DNA of 64,000 bases from Stutzerimonas stutzeri (lineage in GTDB: Bacteria; Pseudomonadota; Gammaproteobacteria; Pseudomonadales; Pseudomonadaceae). The stretch lies in contig DGLA01000021.1 in NCBI GenBank assembly GCA_002387205.1, forward strand, positions 1 to 64,000, read 5' to 3'. The notes below the pieces were generated by a model. It made no database searches, was not told the DNA's origin, and saw only the letters and a program-made list of their open reading frames with translations. Shown in pieces: positions 9,215-17,942 of this stretch; the first letter of the stretch is position 1, and the number at the start of each line of letters is the position of its first letter. Made by a program: the position numbers and the translations under genes.

Positions 9215-9341
9215 GATCGGCCAGGATGATTGGGCAGCCAAAGAGCAGGGTTGTTCTGTCCAGCAGACGAAGGCAAAATGCCATCGTTTCGCTTTGGCGA
9301 GAACAGCTTTACCGCTCAGGACGCAAGGGCCTGATAGCTAA
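9215..9341 (+). ncRNA. Candidate structured leader RNA upstream of a terminator
   Basis: The 8953-9461 stretch (about 500 bp) has no convincing gene. Within it, sequence leading into a strong terminator carries GGCAAAA (near 9272-9278), GGACGCAAGGGCC (near 9319-9331) and GATAGC (near 9333-9338). These recall the GGCAAA, GACGCAAAGCC and TAGC blocks of c-di-GMP-I (GEMM) riboswitches, but the usual tetraloop stem and third stem are not evident. It could be a variant riboswitch, another leader, or an independent sRNA. The 5' end is not known. Confidence 0.25.
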
Positions 9342-9393
9342 GGCGCCCCTGATGAGCATCCATTGAGGATGGCTCGTCACGGGCGCCTTTTTT
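9342..9393 (+). terminator. Strong intrinsic terminator
   Basis: GGCGCCC (9342-9348) pairs with GGGCGCC (9381-9387), continued inward by TGA/TCA, GAGC/GCTC and ATCC/GGAT, then TTTTTT at 9388-9393. It lies 68 bp before a small ORF on the same strand, so it either ends an sRNA or acts as the expression platform of a leader. Confidence 0.85.
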
Positions 9394-9461
9394 ATCGCCT
9401 GCGTTTTCTATAGAACCGCCCGGTCATGGAAAGACCCATGAACAGATAAGACAGAACAACA

Positions 9462-9629
9462 ATGCTCACCGAAGACAGACTGCGCACTGCCCTTGAGGAC
9501 ACCATTGACGTGCTGGAGCGGACCCGTCGCTCGTTCAAATCACGGGAACTGGGGCAGTTGCGCCGGCACCTGATCGAGCTACTGGAGCAACTCGACGTCA
9601 CCGAGCCCGGCGAGCGGGAGAACGACTGA
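9462..9629 (+). CDS. Small hypothetical helical protein
   Basis: A 55-aa ORF beginning MLTEDRLRTALEDTIDVLER and ending EREND. It is highly charged, predicted all-helical, with no signal peptide or membrane segment and a leucine-rich stretch (LRRHLIELLEQL). No family is recognised. It sits between a terminator-bearing leader and the chemoreceptor gene on the same strand, 124 bp upstream of it. No good ribosome-binding site is visible before the ATG (AGAACAACA). Composition looks coding, but this is a modest call. Confidence 0.5.
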   Translation: MLTEDRLRTALEDTIDVLERTRRSFKSRELGQLRRHLIELLEQLDVTEPGEREND

Positions 9630-9753
9630 TCTGCACCTGTGCGTCGTCAAGCAACATGCTGACTCATAACGAAATGCCGCCGGCCCTCAAGATCGCCGAA
9701 GCGGCATCGCCACTGCCTCGCGTTACCGATCCCCAACATGGAAGACCTGCCAC

Positions 9754-11340
9754 ATGCGAGCGAATCTACCCGTCACTGGTAACGAGGTTGCGGTCAGCGA
9801 AACCGCCAACATCCTGTCGACAACCGACCTCAACGGTGACATCACCTATGCCAACCGTGACTTCATCGACATTGCCGGCTTCAGCGAGGCCGAACTGATT
9901 GGCGAGCATCACAACGTCGTCCGCCATCCGGACATGCCACCGGCGGCGTTTGCCGACCTGTGGGAAAAGCTGCGCTCAGGCCGCTCCTGGATGGGGCTGG
10001 TGAAGAACCGCTGCAAGAACGGTGATCACTATTGGGTCAGTGCCTATGCCACGCCGGTCAGCCGTGACGGAAGGGTTGTGGAATACCAGTCGGTGCGGGT
10101 GAAGCCCCGCGCCGAACAGATACAGGCGGCCGAAGCCCTTTACCACGAGCTGCGCCAGGGCGCTGTGCCAAGAGCGCTGCGCCGCCGGCCGCTGGGCACG
10201 CGCAGCAGGGTCAGCCTGAATGCGGCGCTCGGCGCCCTGGTTGCAGGCGCGCTGGGTGCCTGGCTTGGCGACGCACCGACAGCGGTGGCGATACTCGAAC
10301 CCCTGCTCGGGGCGGTGGGCGCTGGTGCCTTGGCGGCCATACCCGTGGCCGCGCTGAAAAACATCGTGGGGGAAGCCCGACGGGTCGGAGAAAATCCGCT
10401 CAGCCAGCTGGTGTATACCGGCCGTAACGACGAGCTGGGGGAGATTGCCTTCTCCATGAAGATGCTGGAAGCCGAAGCAGGCGCGATGGTCGGTCGCATC
10501 GCCGACTCGAGCCAGCGCTTGAGCCTCCATGCGCAGGAGCTGTCCGGCGCCATGCAGAGCAGCACCCTCAGCGCCTCCAACCAGCAGCAGGATACCGATC
10601 AGGTCGCAACGGCGATCCAGCAGATGGTCGCCAGCATCCAGGAAGTCGCGGTGAGCGCACAGCGCACCGCAGACGTCGCGGCCCGGGCCGACGTAGAGGC
10701 CGAAAGCGGGCAGCAGATCGTCGGCCTGACGGGCCCCAGCATCACCCGCCTGGCCGCCGACATCCAGCAGGCCACCAACGTGATCCTGGACGTGGAAACC
10801 CGCAGCCAGGAAATCAGCCGGGTCCTCGACGTGATCACTGGAATCGCAGAGCAGACCAACCTGCTGGCTCTCAACGCAGCCATCGAGGCTGCGAGGGCCG
10901 GCGATCAGGGCCGTGGTTTCGCCGTCGTTGCCGATGAGGTCCGCGGGCTGGCGTCACGCACGTCGGTCGCTACCGCCGAAATCCACACCATGATCACCAC
11001 GTTGCAGGCCGGCTCGCAGCAAGCGGTAGAGGCCATGCAGCGGAGTCGCGAACAGGCGCAGCACAGCGTCAGCCGCGCAGCTGAAGCCGAACAATCCCTG
11101 CAGGCCATACACAGCCGGGTCAATGAAATCAGCGAAATGAGCGCGCGCATTGCCGTTGCCGTGGAGCAGCAAAGCGCCGCCAGCGAGGAAATCAGCCGAA
11201 ACATCGCCAGCATTCGCAGCGGCGCTGAAAACAACCTGACGATCGGCCTGCAGAGCCAGCAAAGCGCAAAGGACGTGGCCGTGCTTGCCGATAGCATGCA
11301 GGCGCAGGTTCAGCAGTTCTGGTCCCGGCGACGGTCCTGA
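9754..11340 (+). CDS. PAS-domain methyl-accepting chemotaxis protein (Aer-like)
   Basis: A 528-aa chemoreceptor resembling the aerotaxis receptor Aer. Residues about 15-115 form a PAS domain with the Aer signature RHPDMP and NGDHYWV, where Aer binds FAD. Two hydrophobic stretches (about 153-172 and 178-200) anchor it in the membrane, a HAMP-like linker follows, and the cytoplasmic tip shows the canonical QTNLLALNAAIEAARAG at about 370-386. It signals through CheW-CheA to direct motility by redox or energy state. GGAAG lies about 9 nt before the ATG. The family is certain; equivalence to one particular Aer paralogue is inferred. Confidence 0.9.
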   Translation: MRANLPVTGNEVAVSETANILSTTDLNGDITYANRDFIDIAGFSEAELIGEHHNVVRHPDMPPAAFADLWEKLRSGRSWMGLVKNRCKNGDHYWVSAYATPVSRDGRVVEYQSVRVKPRAEQIQAAEALYHELRQGAVPRALRRRPLGTRSRVSLNAALGALVAGALGAWLGDAPTAVAILEPLLGAVGAGALAAIPVAALKNIVGEARRVGENPLSQLVYTGRNDELGEIAFSMKMLEAEAGAMVGRIADSSQRLSLHAQELSGAMQSSTLSASNQQQDTDQVATAIQQMVASIQEVAVSAQRTADVAARADVEAESGQQIVGLTGPSITRLAADIQQATNVILDVETRSQEISRVLDVITGIAEQTNLLALNAAIEAARAGDQGRGFAVVADEVRGLASRTSVATAEIHTMITTLQAGSQQAVEAMQRSREQAQHSVSRAAEAEQSLQAIHSRVNEISEMSARIAVAVEQQSAASEEISRNIASIRSGAENNLTIGLQSQQSAKDVAVLADSMQAQVQQFWSRRRS

Positions 11341-11350
11341 GCCGCCGAAG

Positions 11351-11389
11351 GGCGCTCGAATAACCGCAGGTCAGTGCGAATCGAGCGCC
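11351..11389. terminator. Inverted repeat between convergent chemoreceptor and tctE genes
   Basis: GGCGCTCGA (11351-11359) and TCGAGCGCC (11381-11389) form a perfect 9-bp stem with a 21-nt loop. It abuts the tctE stop codon and follows the chemoreceptor stop. There is no T-tract, so it may be a weak bidirectional terminator. Confidence 0.45.
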
Positions 11390-11390
11390 A

Positions 11391-12803
11391 TCAGCCGGAC
11401 GCCTGGCTCGGTTCGAAGCGAACCCGCACGCAGAGTCCGCCAAGTGCGCCCTGGTCGAGCTCGATGGTGGCCCGATGGGCGCGACATATCTCGCCGACGA
11501 TCGCCAGGCCAAGCCCCGCTCCCCGCCCTTGCGGCCGCACCCGGTAGAAGCGTGCAAACACCTTGTCGCGCTCGGCCTCAGGGATCCCCGGCCCGTCGTC
11601 CTCCACCTCCAGCACGGCCTCCTGGGACACTCGCAGCACCACGTTGCCGCCATCCGGCGTGTGGGCCAGAGCATTGTCCAGCAGATTGCTCAGCAGTTCG
11701 CTAAGCAGGGTCGGTTCGCCATCGATCCATACCGGCTCGTCCGCCTCCAGCGCCAGCGCAACGCCCCGTTGGTGGGCCAGCGCAGCCATCGCCAGGCCCA
11801 GCTCCCGGGCCAGCTGGCTCAGATCCAGGCGTTGGGCCCCGCCTTCAGCGATCGACTGGGCACCCGTCTCGATACGTGCCAGCGACAGGAGCTGGTTGGC
11901 CAGGTGGATCACCCGATCGGTATGCGCACCGGCCTCTTCAAGCGTCTCCCGCCAACGTTGCGGCTGTTGTTCACGTTGGCCCAGTTCGATACGCGCCTTG
12001 AGGGCCGCCAACGGGGTACGCAGCTCATGGGCAGCGTCGGCAATGAACTGGGCCTGGCGCTCGAACTGCCCGCGCAACCGCTCGGTGAAATGGTTGAGCG
12101 CCACCACCAGCGGCTTGAGTTCGCGCTGCACCGCTACCAACGGCAGGGCGCGCAGATCGTCCGGCTGCCGCAGCTCGACCGCCTCGCTGAGCTTGCCCAG
12201 CGGACGCAGCGCCGCACTGACCGCCAGCCACACCAGAACCAGCGCCGCAACGGCCAGCACACCGACGCGCCACAGGGTGTCAATCAGCAGGCTGCGGGCC
12301 ATGCGCTCACGGGCGCCCAGCGTTTCGGCGACACGGATCTCGGCGATACCGGTGAGCTCCGGCTCACTCACCGGTTGCAGCAGGCTGACCAGCCGCACGC
12401 CCTCGCCGCGAAACTCGCCGTCATAGAAGCGTGCCAGGGCCGGATAGTCATCGGTGCGACGCACAGCCGCCCCCGGAGCCGGCAGCGCTTCGTAGCCACT
12501 GACCAGGCGGCCATGGGTGTCGAGCACCTGATAGTAGATGCGCCCGGCGCTGTCGTAGGCAAAGGTGTCCAGGGCCACGTATGGCACGTTGGCACGCAAT
12601 TGCCCGTCGTTGGCGACCAGCCCGTCGGCGATCGCACGGGCGGAGGCCAGCAGGGTGCGGTCGTAGGCGGTATCCGCGGCTGCACGGCCGTTCCAGTAAG
12701 CACTCCAGCCACTGAACACCATCAGCAAGGTCAGCAATACCGCGAGCCTGCGCAACAGCCCACCGCGCAGGCTCCCCGCACGCGGCTGCGGCAGGTCAGC
12801 CAT
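11391..12803 (-). CDS. tctE: Sensor histidine kinase TctE
   Basis: A 470-aa membrane kinase that senses tricarboxylates and phosphorylates TctD. There are two transmembrane helices (about 18-36 and 178-198) enclosing a periplasmic domain with a YDRTLLASARAI segment typical of the TctE_N domain. A HAMP region follows, then the phospho-acceptor His259 in AAHELRTPLAAL, and an ATPase domain with N-box NLLDNALAHTPDGG and DDGPGIP/GAGLGLAI. The chosen ATG overlaps the tctD stop by 8 nt, so the two are translationally coupled; a longer frame upstream lies inside tctD and is rejected. It is part of the tct locus with the porin and TctCBA. Confidence 0.93.
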   Translation of the reverse strand: MADLPQPRAGSLRGGLLRRLAVLLTLLMVFSGWSAYWNGRAAADTAYDRTLLASARAIADGLVANDGQLRANVPYVALDTFAYDSAGRIYYQVLDTHGRLVSGYEALPAPGAAVRRTDDYPALARFYDGEFRGEGVRLVSLLQPVSEPELTGIAEIRVAETLGARERMARSLLIDTLWRVGVLAVAALVLVWLAVSAALRPLGKLSEAVELRQPDDLRALPLVAVQRELKPLVVALNHFTERLRGQFERQAQFIADAAHELRTPLAALKARIELGQREQQPQRWRETLEEAGAHTDRVIHLANQLLSLARIETGAQSIAEGGAQRLDLSQLARELGLAMAALAHQRGVALALEADEPVWIDGEPTLLSELLSNLLDNALAHTPDGGNVVLRVSQEAVLEVEDDGPGIPEAERDKVFARFYRVRPQGRGAGLGLAIVGEICRAHRATIELDQGALGGLCVRVRFEPSQASG

Positions 12804-13467
12804 CGGCCGCCTCCAGCAGATAGCCCAGGCCTCGGAAGGTGACGATGCGCACCGTGCTGCCCTCGAGCTTCTTGCGCAGGCGATGGATGTAGATCTCGAT
12901 AGCATCAGCGCTGGCGTCTTCGTCCAGGCCGAACACCTGTGCCGCCAGCTGATCCTTGCTCATGACCCGTCCGGGCCGGGTGATCAGCGCTTCGAGCACC
13001 GACTGCTCGCGCGACGTCAGGCTGAGCGCCTGTCCGCCGAGGGTGAAGCGCCGCGCGTCGAGATCGTAGACCAGCGGTCCGCAGCGCTGCTGGCGCTCGC
13101 CGGCGGCCACGCTGCGCCGCAGCAGCGCCTTGACGCGGGCCTCCAGCTCGGTGAGCTCGAAGGGCTTGGCCAGATAATCGTCGGCGCCAAGGTTGAGTCC
13201 ATGCACCCGATCGCTCACTTCTCCCCGGGCGGTCAGGATCAGCACCGGCAGGGTCTTGCCACGTTCGCGCAGGCGCGACAGCACCTGAAAGCCGTCGAGT
13301 CGGGGCAGGCCGACGTCGAGAATCGCCAACGCATAGTCCTCGGTCGACAGCGCCAGGTCAGCTGCCACGCCATCGTTGAGCAGGTCCACGGTCCAGCCAG
13401 CGGCACGCAACGCCTGCGCCACGCTTTCAGCCAGCTGGGGATGGTCCTCGACCAGGAGAATCCGCAT
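12796..13467 (-). CDS. tctD: OmpR-family response regulator TctD
   Basis: A 223-aa response regulator with an N-terminal receiver (phospho-acceptor Asp51 in AILDVGLP, Lys near 101 in AKPFEL) and a C-terminal winged helix ending in TFRGLGYLLE. In relatives it activates or derepresses tricarboxylate transport genes when citrate is present. The start at 13467 (MRILLVEDH) fits the family better than a start seven codons upstream. It is divergent from the porin-tctCBA operon, with the 180-bp shared intergenic region as the probable operator. It overlaps tctE by 8 nt. Confidence 0.93.
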   Translation of the reverse strand: MRILLVEDHPQLAESVAQALRAAGWTVDLLNDGVAADLALSTEDYALAILDVGLPRLDGFQVLSRLRERGKTLPVLILTARGEVSDRVHGLNLGADDYLAKPFELTELEARVKALLRRSVAAGERQQRCGPLVYDLDARRFTLGGQALSLTSREQSVLEALITRPGRVMSKDQLAAQVFGLDEDASADAIEIYIHRLRKKLEGSTVRIVTFRGLGYLLEAADG

Positions 13468-13601
13468 TGCCTGTCCTCTGCCACACACGGAACGGGGCGC
13501 CAGTGTAGCGACAAGGTAAGCCGCATGCTGCTTTCAACCCCTGAAAGCCTGGCGAAAGTTTCGACGCCTAGGATCGCGTTCAGGTGGCTCGATCCACCCG
13601 A

Positions 13602-13618
13602 AACGGCACACCGCCGTT
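13602..13618. promoter_or_regulatory. Inverted repeat in tctD-porin intergenic region
   Basis: AACGGC and GCCGTT half-sites are separated by 5 nt, about 30-45 bp upstream of the porin ATG. Its position in the divergent region makes it a candidate regulator or RNA structure element, but no TctD consensus is known to me that would confirm it. Confidence 0.25.
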
Positions 13619-13619
13619 A

Positions 13620-13631
13620 CAACAAAAACAA
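13620..13631 (+). promoter_or_regulatory. Hfq/Crc-type A-rich target before the porin ribosome-binding site
   Basis: AACAAAAACAA contains AANAANAA, the motif bound by Hfq with Crc in Pseudomonas catabolite repression. It ends immediately before ATAGTGGAG, the ribosome-binding region of the porin. Carbon-uptake porins are typical Crc targets, so repression in the presence of preferred carbon sources is likely. Confidence 0.5.
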
Positions 13632-13646
13632 TAGTGGAGATTCAGG

Positions 13647-14909
13647 ATGCTGACTGCCGTCAGAAACAACCCCGCACAGGCTCGTCTTGCCCTCGCCATT
13701 GCAGCTGCCTCGTTGGCGCCCCTGGCCCAGGCCGATTTCATCGAAGACAGCCGCGCAACCCTGCAAACACAGAACATCTACCTCAATCGCGATTTCCGCG
13801 AAGGCACTGGCCAGTCCAAGCGTGAAGAATGGTCCCAGGGCTTTCTGCTCGACATCGAATCGGGTTTCACCGAAGGCACAGTGGGCTTTGGGCTCGACGC
13901 CATGGGGATGCTCGGCATCAAGCTCGATTCGGGCGGTGGCCGCACCGGCACCGATCTGCTGCCGGTGCGCGACGATGGCAGCACGCCGGATGAATTCAGC
14001 CGCCTCGGCCTGACGGCAAAAGCCAAGTTCGCCGAAACCGAGCTGCGCTATGGCAGCCACATCCCGGAAACCCCGGTGGTCAAGGCCAGCGACAGCCGCA
14101 CCCTGCCCCAGGTCTTCGAGGGCACCATGTTGATCTCCCAGGACGTGACCGGCCTGACCCTGACCGGCGGGCGCCTGGACAAGGTCATCGACCGTGCCTC
14201 GACCAATTCGCAGGAACTGCAGATCAACAACAAGAACGGCCGTTTCGACAGCGCCGCCGAAGCCGACCATCTGACCTTCGCCGGCGCCCGCTACGACTTC
14301 AGCGACAAGCTCATCGGCACCTACTACGCCGCCGAACTGGACGACATCTACCGCCAGCACTTCTTCAACCTGCAAGCCGTGCAGCCGCTGGGCGAGGATT
14401 CGGCGCTGACTGCCGACTTGCGCCTGATGGTCAGTGACGACACCGGCGCGGCCAATGCCGGCAAGATCGACAACCAGGCCTGGAACGGCATGCTGGGTTA
14501 CAGCCTCGGCGGTCACAAGCTCAGCCTCGCCTATCAGCAGATGAACGGCGACACCGGCTACGCCTACATCGATGGCGGCGATCCCTACCTGGTCAACTTC
14601 GTCCAGATCAATGACTTCGCCAACAAGGACGAGCGCTCCTGGCAGGCCCGTTACGACTACAACTTCGCCTCGATCGGCGTCCCTGGCCTGACCTTCCTGA
14701 CTCGCTACATCTCCGGTGATAACGCCGAGTACAGCGGCGGCAGCAACGGCAGCGAGTGGGAGCGCGACATCGAACTCAAGTACGTGGTGCAGACCGGCCC
14801 ATTGAAAAATGTCGCCGTGCGTATGCGCAACGCCATGTTCCGTTCCGATTTCGCCCGTGACGCCGACGAAAACCGACTGATCGTCAGCTACAGCCTGCCG
14901 ATCTGGTAA
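13647..14909 (+). CDS. opdH: OprD-family outer-membrane porin, OpdH-like
   Basis: A 420-aa outer-membrane beta-barrel of the OprD family. A signal peptide of about 29 residues ends ALAQA-DFIEDS, the usual mature start for OprD members, and the chain ends with SYSLPIW, a C-terminal aromatic typical of porins. The GRLDKVIDR and FNLQAVQPLGED stretches are family hallmarks. It stands directly before tctC-B-A and divergent from tctDE. This is the arrangement of OpdH, the tricarballylate/citrate porin of P. aeruginosa, so passage of tricarboxylates through the outer membrane is inferred. The assignment to OpdH rests on context; the OprD family is certain. Confidence 0.85.
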   Translation: MLTAVRNNPAQARLALAIAAASLAPLAQADFIEDSRATLQTQNIYLNRDFREGTGQSKREEWSQGFLLDIESGFTEGTVGFGLDAMGMLGIKLDSGGGRTGTDLLPVRDDGSTPDEFSRLGLTAKAKFAETELRYGSHIPETPVVKASDSRTLPQVFEGTMLISQDVTGLTLTGGRLDKVIDRASTNSQELQINNKNGRFDSAAEADHLTFAGARYDFSDKLIGTYYAAELDDIYRQHFFNLQAVQPLGEDSALTADLRLMVSDDTGAANAGKIDNQAWNGMLGYSLGGHKLSLAYQQMNGDTGYAYIDGGDPYLVNFVQINDFANKDERSWQARYDYNFASIGVPGLTFLTRYISGDNAEYSGGSNGSEWERDIELKYVVQTGPLKNVAVRMRNAMFRSDFARDADENRLIVSYSLPIW

Positions 14910-14919
14910 AGCCATCCAC

Positions 14920-14927
14920 AATAAGAA
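14920..14927 (+). promoter_or_regulatory. Hfq/Crc-type motif before tctC
   Basis: AATAAGAA fits AANAANAA exactly and ends a few nt before the tctC AAGGAG sequence. A second such motif in the same operon supports catabolite repression of the whole locus. Confidence 0.4.
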
Positions 14928-14942
14928 TCAAAGGAGACCTAG

Positions 14943-15917
14943 ATGAAAACTGCAATCCGCCGCATCGCCCTGCTCTCGTCCTGCCTGGTCCTGTCCAGCC
15001 AGTTGTTCGCCGAACCCAAGCGCCCCGAATGCATCGCCCCGGCCAAACCCGGCGGCGGCTTCGACCTGACCTGCAAGCTGGCCCAGAGCGGCCTGAAGGA
15101 CGAAGGCCTGCTCGAGGCGCCAATGCGCGTCACTTACATGCCAGGTGGAGTCGGCGCAGTGGCGTACAACGCCGTGATCGCCCAGCGCGCCGCCGATCCT
15201 GCGACCATCACGGCGTTCTCCAGTGGTTCGCTGCTGAACCTGGCACAGGGCAAGTTTGGCCGTTACGACGAAACCGACGTGCGCTGGCTCGCCGGCATCG
15301 GCACTGACTACGGCGCCATTTCGGTACGTGCCGATGCGCCTTACCAGAACCTGGATGAGCTGATCGCGGCGGTTAAGAAAGACCCCAGCAGCGTCGTGTT
15401 CGGCGCCGGCGCTACCATTGGTGGCCAGGACTGGATGCAGACCGCACTGATCGCCCGTGCCGCGGGTGTGGATCCGAAGAAGCTGCGCTATGTTGCCTTC
15501 GAAGGCGGCGGTGAGACCCTCACGGCCATGCTCGGCGGCCATGTCCAGGTGACCAGCAGTGGCCTTGGCGAAGTCGCCCCGCAGCTCGAAGCCGGCAAGA
15601 TTCGTGTTCTCGCCGTGCTGTCCGATGATCGTCTCCCGGGCAAGCTTTCGAACATCCCGACCGCCAAGGAACAGGGCTACGACATCAGCTGGCCGGTGAT
15701 CCGCGGTTTCTACATGGGCCCGGAAGTCAGCGATGAAGATTTCAACTGGTGGAAGACCCAGTTCGACACCCTGCTGGCCGACGAAGACTTCGCCAAGTTG
15801 CGCGAGCAACGTGACCTGTTCCCGCTGTCGATGACCGGTGATGAACTCAAGGCCTTCGTCAACAAGCAGGTCGCTGACTACAAGGAACTCGCCGGCGAGT
15901 TCGGCCTGGTCAAGTAA
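14943..15917 (+). CDS. tctC: Tricarboxylate-binding receptor TctC
   Basis: A 324-aa periplasmic binding protein of the tripartite tricarboxylate transporter (TTT) family. A signal peptide (residues 1-22, ending LFA) precedes the mature domain. Family marks are ECIAPAKPGGGFDLTCK (about 26-42), the YMPGGVGAVAYN stretch and a VLAVLSDDRLPG segment. It binds citrate or a related acid and delivers it to TctAB. A clear AAGGAG precedes the ATG, 33 nt after the porin stop, so it is co-transcribed with the porin. Confidence 0.94.
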   Translation: MKTAIRRIALLSSCLVLSSQLFAEPKRPECIAPAKPGGGFDLTCKLAQSGLKDEGLLEAPMRVTYMPGGVGAVAYNAVIAQRAADPATITAFSSGSLLNLAQGKFGRYDETDVRWLAGIGTDYGAISVRADAPYQNLDELIAAVKKDPSSVVFGAGATIGGQDWMQTALIARAAGVDPKKLRYVAFEGGGETLTAMLGGHVQVTSSGLGEVAPQLEAGKIRVLAVLSDDRLPGKLSNIPTAKEQGYDISWPVIRGFYMGPEVSDEDFNWWKTQFDTLLADEDFAKLREQRDLFPLSMTGDELKAFVNKQVADYKELAGEFGLVK

Positions 15918-15979
15918 CACCCCGCCAGTAGCGGCTGCCAGAGGGCAGCCGCTACCCGCTCCTCCCGAGGTAACCCACC

Positions 15980-16423
15980 ATGTACGTTCGTGTCTTTGCC
16001 GCGGCCTGGCTGCTCGCCTGCGCCGGACTCGCGCTGCTCGCCTGGGGTTTCGAGGCGCCCTTCGCCTACGACCCGGTCGGCCCGCGCGCCTACCCGCTAC
16101 TGCTGCTGTTCCTGATGGCCTGCGGCGCGCTCTGGCTGCTCTGCAAACCTCACGGCGACCCGACGCCGCCGTTCGACTGGGCGATGGCGCGCCGAGCCGC
16201 ACTGTGTGTACTGGTACTGCTGGCGTACGCATTGCTGTTCGAAATACTCGGTTTCGTCATCACCACGGCACTGGCTGCCTTTGCCCTGGGCCTGCTGTTC
16301 AACGGACGCCTGTTGCCCTGCCTGATCAGTGGCGTACTGATGGGCGTGCTGCTCTACGGCCTGTTCGACCTGTCGCTTGACGTGCCGCTGCCGCTCGGCG
16401 TGCTGCGCTTGCTGGAGAGCTGA
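15980..16423 (+). CDS. tctB: Tripartite tricarboxylate transporter small membrane subunit TctB
   Basis: A 147-aa inner-membrane protein with four predicted helices (about 5-22, 36-54, 72-90 and 95-140), the usual TctB size and topology. These small subunits are poorly conserved, but the position between tctC and tctA settles the call. The stop codon is 3 nt before the tctA ATG, so translation is probably coupled. Confidence 0.92.
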   Translation: MYVRVFAAAWLLACAGLALLAWGFEAPFAYDPVGPRAYPLLLLFLMACGALWLLCKPHGDPTPPFDWAMARRAALCVLVLLAYALLFEILGFVITTALAAFALGLLFNGRLLPCLISGVLMGVLLYGLFDLSLDVPLPLGVLRLLES

Positions 16424-16426
16424 AAA

Positions 16427-17941
16427 ATGGAAACCTTTACTTTCTTGATGCAGGGCTTCGACGTCGCCACGCGACCGACCAACCTGCTGGTGGCGCTGTT
16501 CGGCGCCTTTGTCGGCACCATCGTCGGCCTGCTGCCGGGGCTCGGGCCGATCAACGGCGTGGCACTGCTGCTGCCGCTGGCCTTCGCGCTGGGCCTGCCG
16601 CCCGAAACGGCGCTGATCCTGCTGGCCGCGGTGTACCTGGGTTGTGAATATGGCGGACGCATTTCAGCGATCCTGCTCAACGTGCCTGGCGATGCCGCCG
16701 CGGTGATGACCACCATCGACGGTTACCCGCTGGCGCGCCAGGGCAAGGCAGGCATCGCCCTGTCGCTGTCGGCCGTCAGCTCGTTCATGGGCAGCATTAT
16801 CGCCACCTGTGGCGTCGTGCTGTTCGCACCTCTGCTGGCCAAGTGGGCGGTGGCCTTCGGTCCGGCGGAATACTTCGTGCTGATGATCTTCGCCATCGCC
16901 TGTCTCGGCGGCATGGTCGGCGACAAACCGGTGAAAACCCTGATGGCTGCCTTGATCGGCCTGGGTCTGGCAACGGTTGGCGTGGATTCGACGACCGGCG
17001 TCTACCGCTTCACCTTTGGCAGCGTCAGCCTGTCGGACGGGATCCAGTTCGTCATCGTCGTGATCGGCTTCTTCAGCGTCAGCGAAGTCCTGCTGATGCT
17101 GGAAAAGACCCACAGCGGCCAAAAGGCGGTCAAGGCCAGCGGACGCCTGCTGTTCAACTTCAAGGAGTTCTGCTTCACCTTCTGGACCATGGTGCGCAGC
17201 GCCCTGGCCGGCTTTGTCATCGGCACCCTGCCCGGTGCCGGCGCGACCATCGCCAGCGCCATGACCTACATGAGCGAAAAGCGCATGGCCGGCGATAGCG
17301 GCAAGTTCGGTGACGGCGACCTGCGCGGTCTGGCCGCGCCGGAAGCTGCCAACAACGCCTCCGCCTGTGGCTCGCTGATTCCGATGCTGACCCTCGGTGT
17401 ACCGGGCTCGGGCACTACCGCGGTGATGATCGGCGCACTGACGCTGTACAACATCACCCCCGGCCCACTGCTGTTCGAACAGCAGCCCGACGTGGTGTGG
17501 GGCCTGATCGCCTCGCTGTTCATCGGCAACGTCATTCTGCTGGTGATGAACATCCCGCTGGTCGGCCTGTTCTCCAAGATGCTCAGCGTGCCCAACTGGG
17601 TGCTGGTACCGGCGATTACGGCCATCAGCCTGGTAGGGGTCTACTCGGTGCACAGCACCACGTTCGACCTGGTCCTGATGGTCGGTCTCGGGGTGTTCGG
17701 CTACCTGTTGCGCAAGCTGGAATTCCCCTTGTCGTCGCTGATCCTCGGCTTCGTTCTTGGCGAAATGATGGAAGACAACCTGCGTCGCGCGCTGTCCATC
17801 TCCGCTGGCGATCTCGGCATCCTCTGGGGCAGCCCGATCACTCTCGTGCTCTGGGCCATGGCTGCACTGATGCTGGCCATGCCGGGCCTGCGCTGGTGGC
17901 GCCAGCGCCGTCGCGCCAAGCTGGACGAGGCTCACGCCTGA
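16427..17941 (+). CDS. tctA: Tripartite tricarboxylate transporter large membrane subunit TctA
   Basis: A 504-aa inner-membrane permease, the usual TctA length. Hallmarks are GLLPGLGPINGVALLLPL (about 35-52), YLGCEYGGRISAILLNVPGD (about 69-88), GTLPGAGATIAS, and LTLGVPGSGTTAVMIGAL (about 322-339). It forms the transport channel with TctB and is driven by an ion gradient. It lies third in the porin-tctC-tctB-tctA run and is followed after 1 nt by an AbrB-family gene. Confidence 0.95.
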   Translation: METFTFLMQGFDVATRPTNLLVALFGAFVGTIVGLLPGLGPINGVALLLPLAFALGLPPETALILLAAVYLGCEYGGRISAILLNVPGDAAAVMTTIDGYPLARQGKAGIALSLSAVSSFMGSIIATCGVVLFAPLLAKWAVAFGPAEYFVLMIFAIACLGGMVGDKPVKTLMAALIGLGLATVGVDSTTGVYRFTFGSVSLSDGIQFVIVVIGFFSVSEVLLMLEKTHSGQKAVKASGRLLFNFKEFCFTFWTMVRSALAGFVIGTLPGAGATIASAMTYMSEKRMAGDSGKFGDGDLRGLAAPEAANNASACGSLIPMLTLGVPGSGTTAVMIGALTLYNITPGPLLFEQQPDVVWGLIASLFIGNVILLVMNIPLVGLFSKMLSVPNWVLVPAITAISLVGVYSVHSTTFDLVLMVGLGVFGYLLRKLEFPLSSLILGFVLGEMMEDNLRRALSISAGDLGILWGSPITLVLWAMAALMLAMPGLRWWRQRRRAKLDEAHA

Positions 17942-17942
17942 T

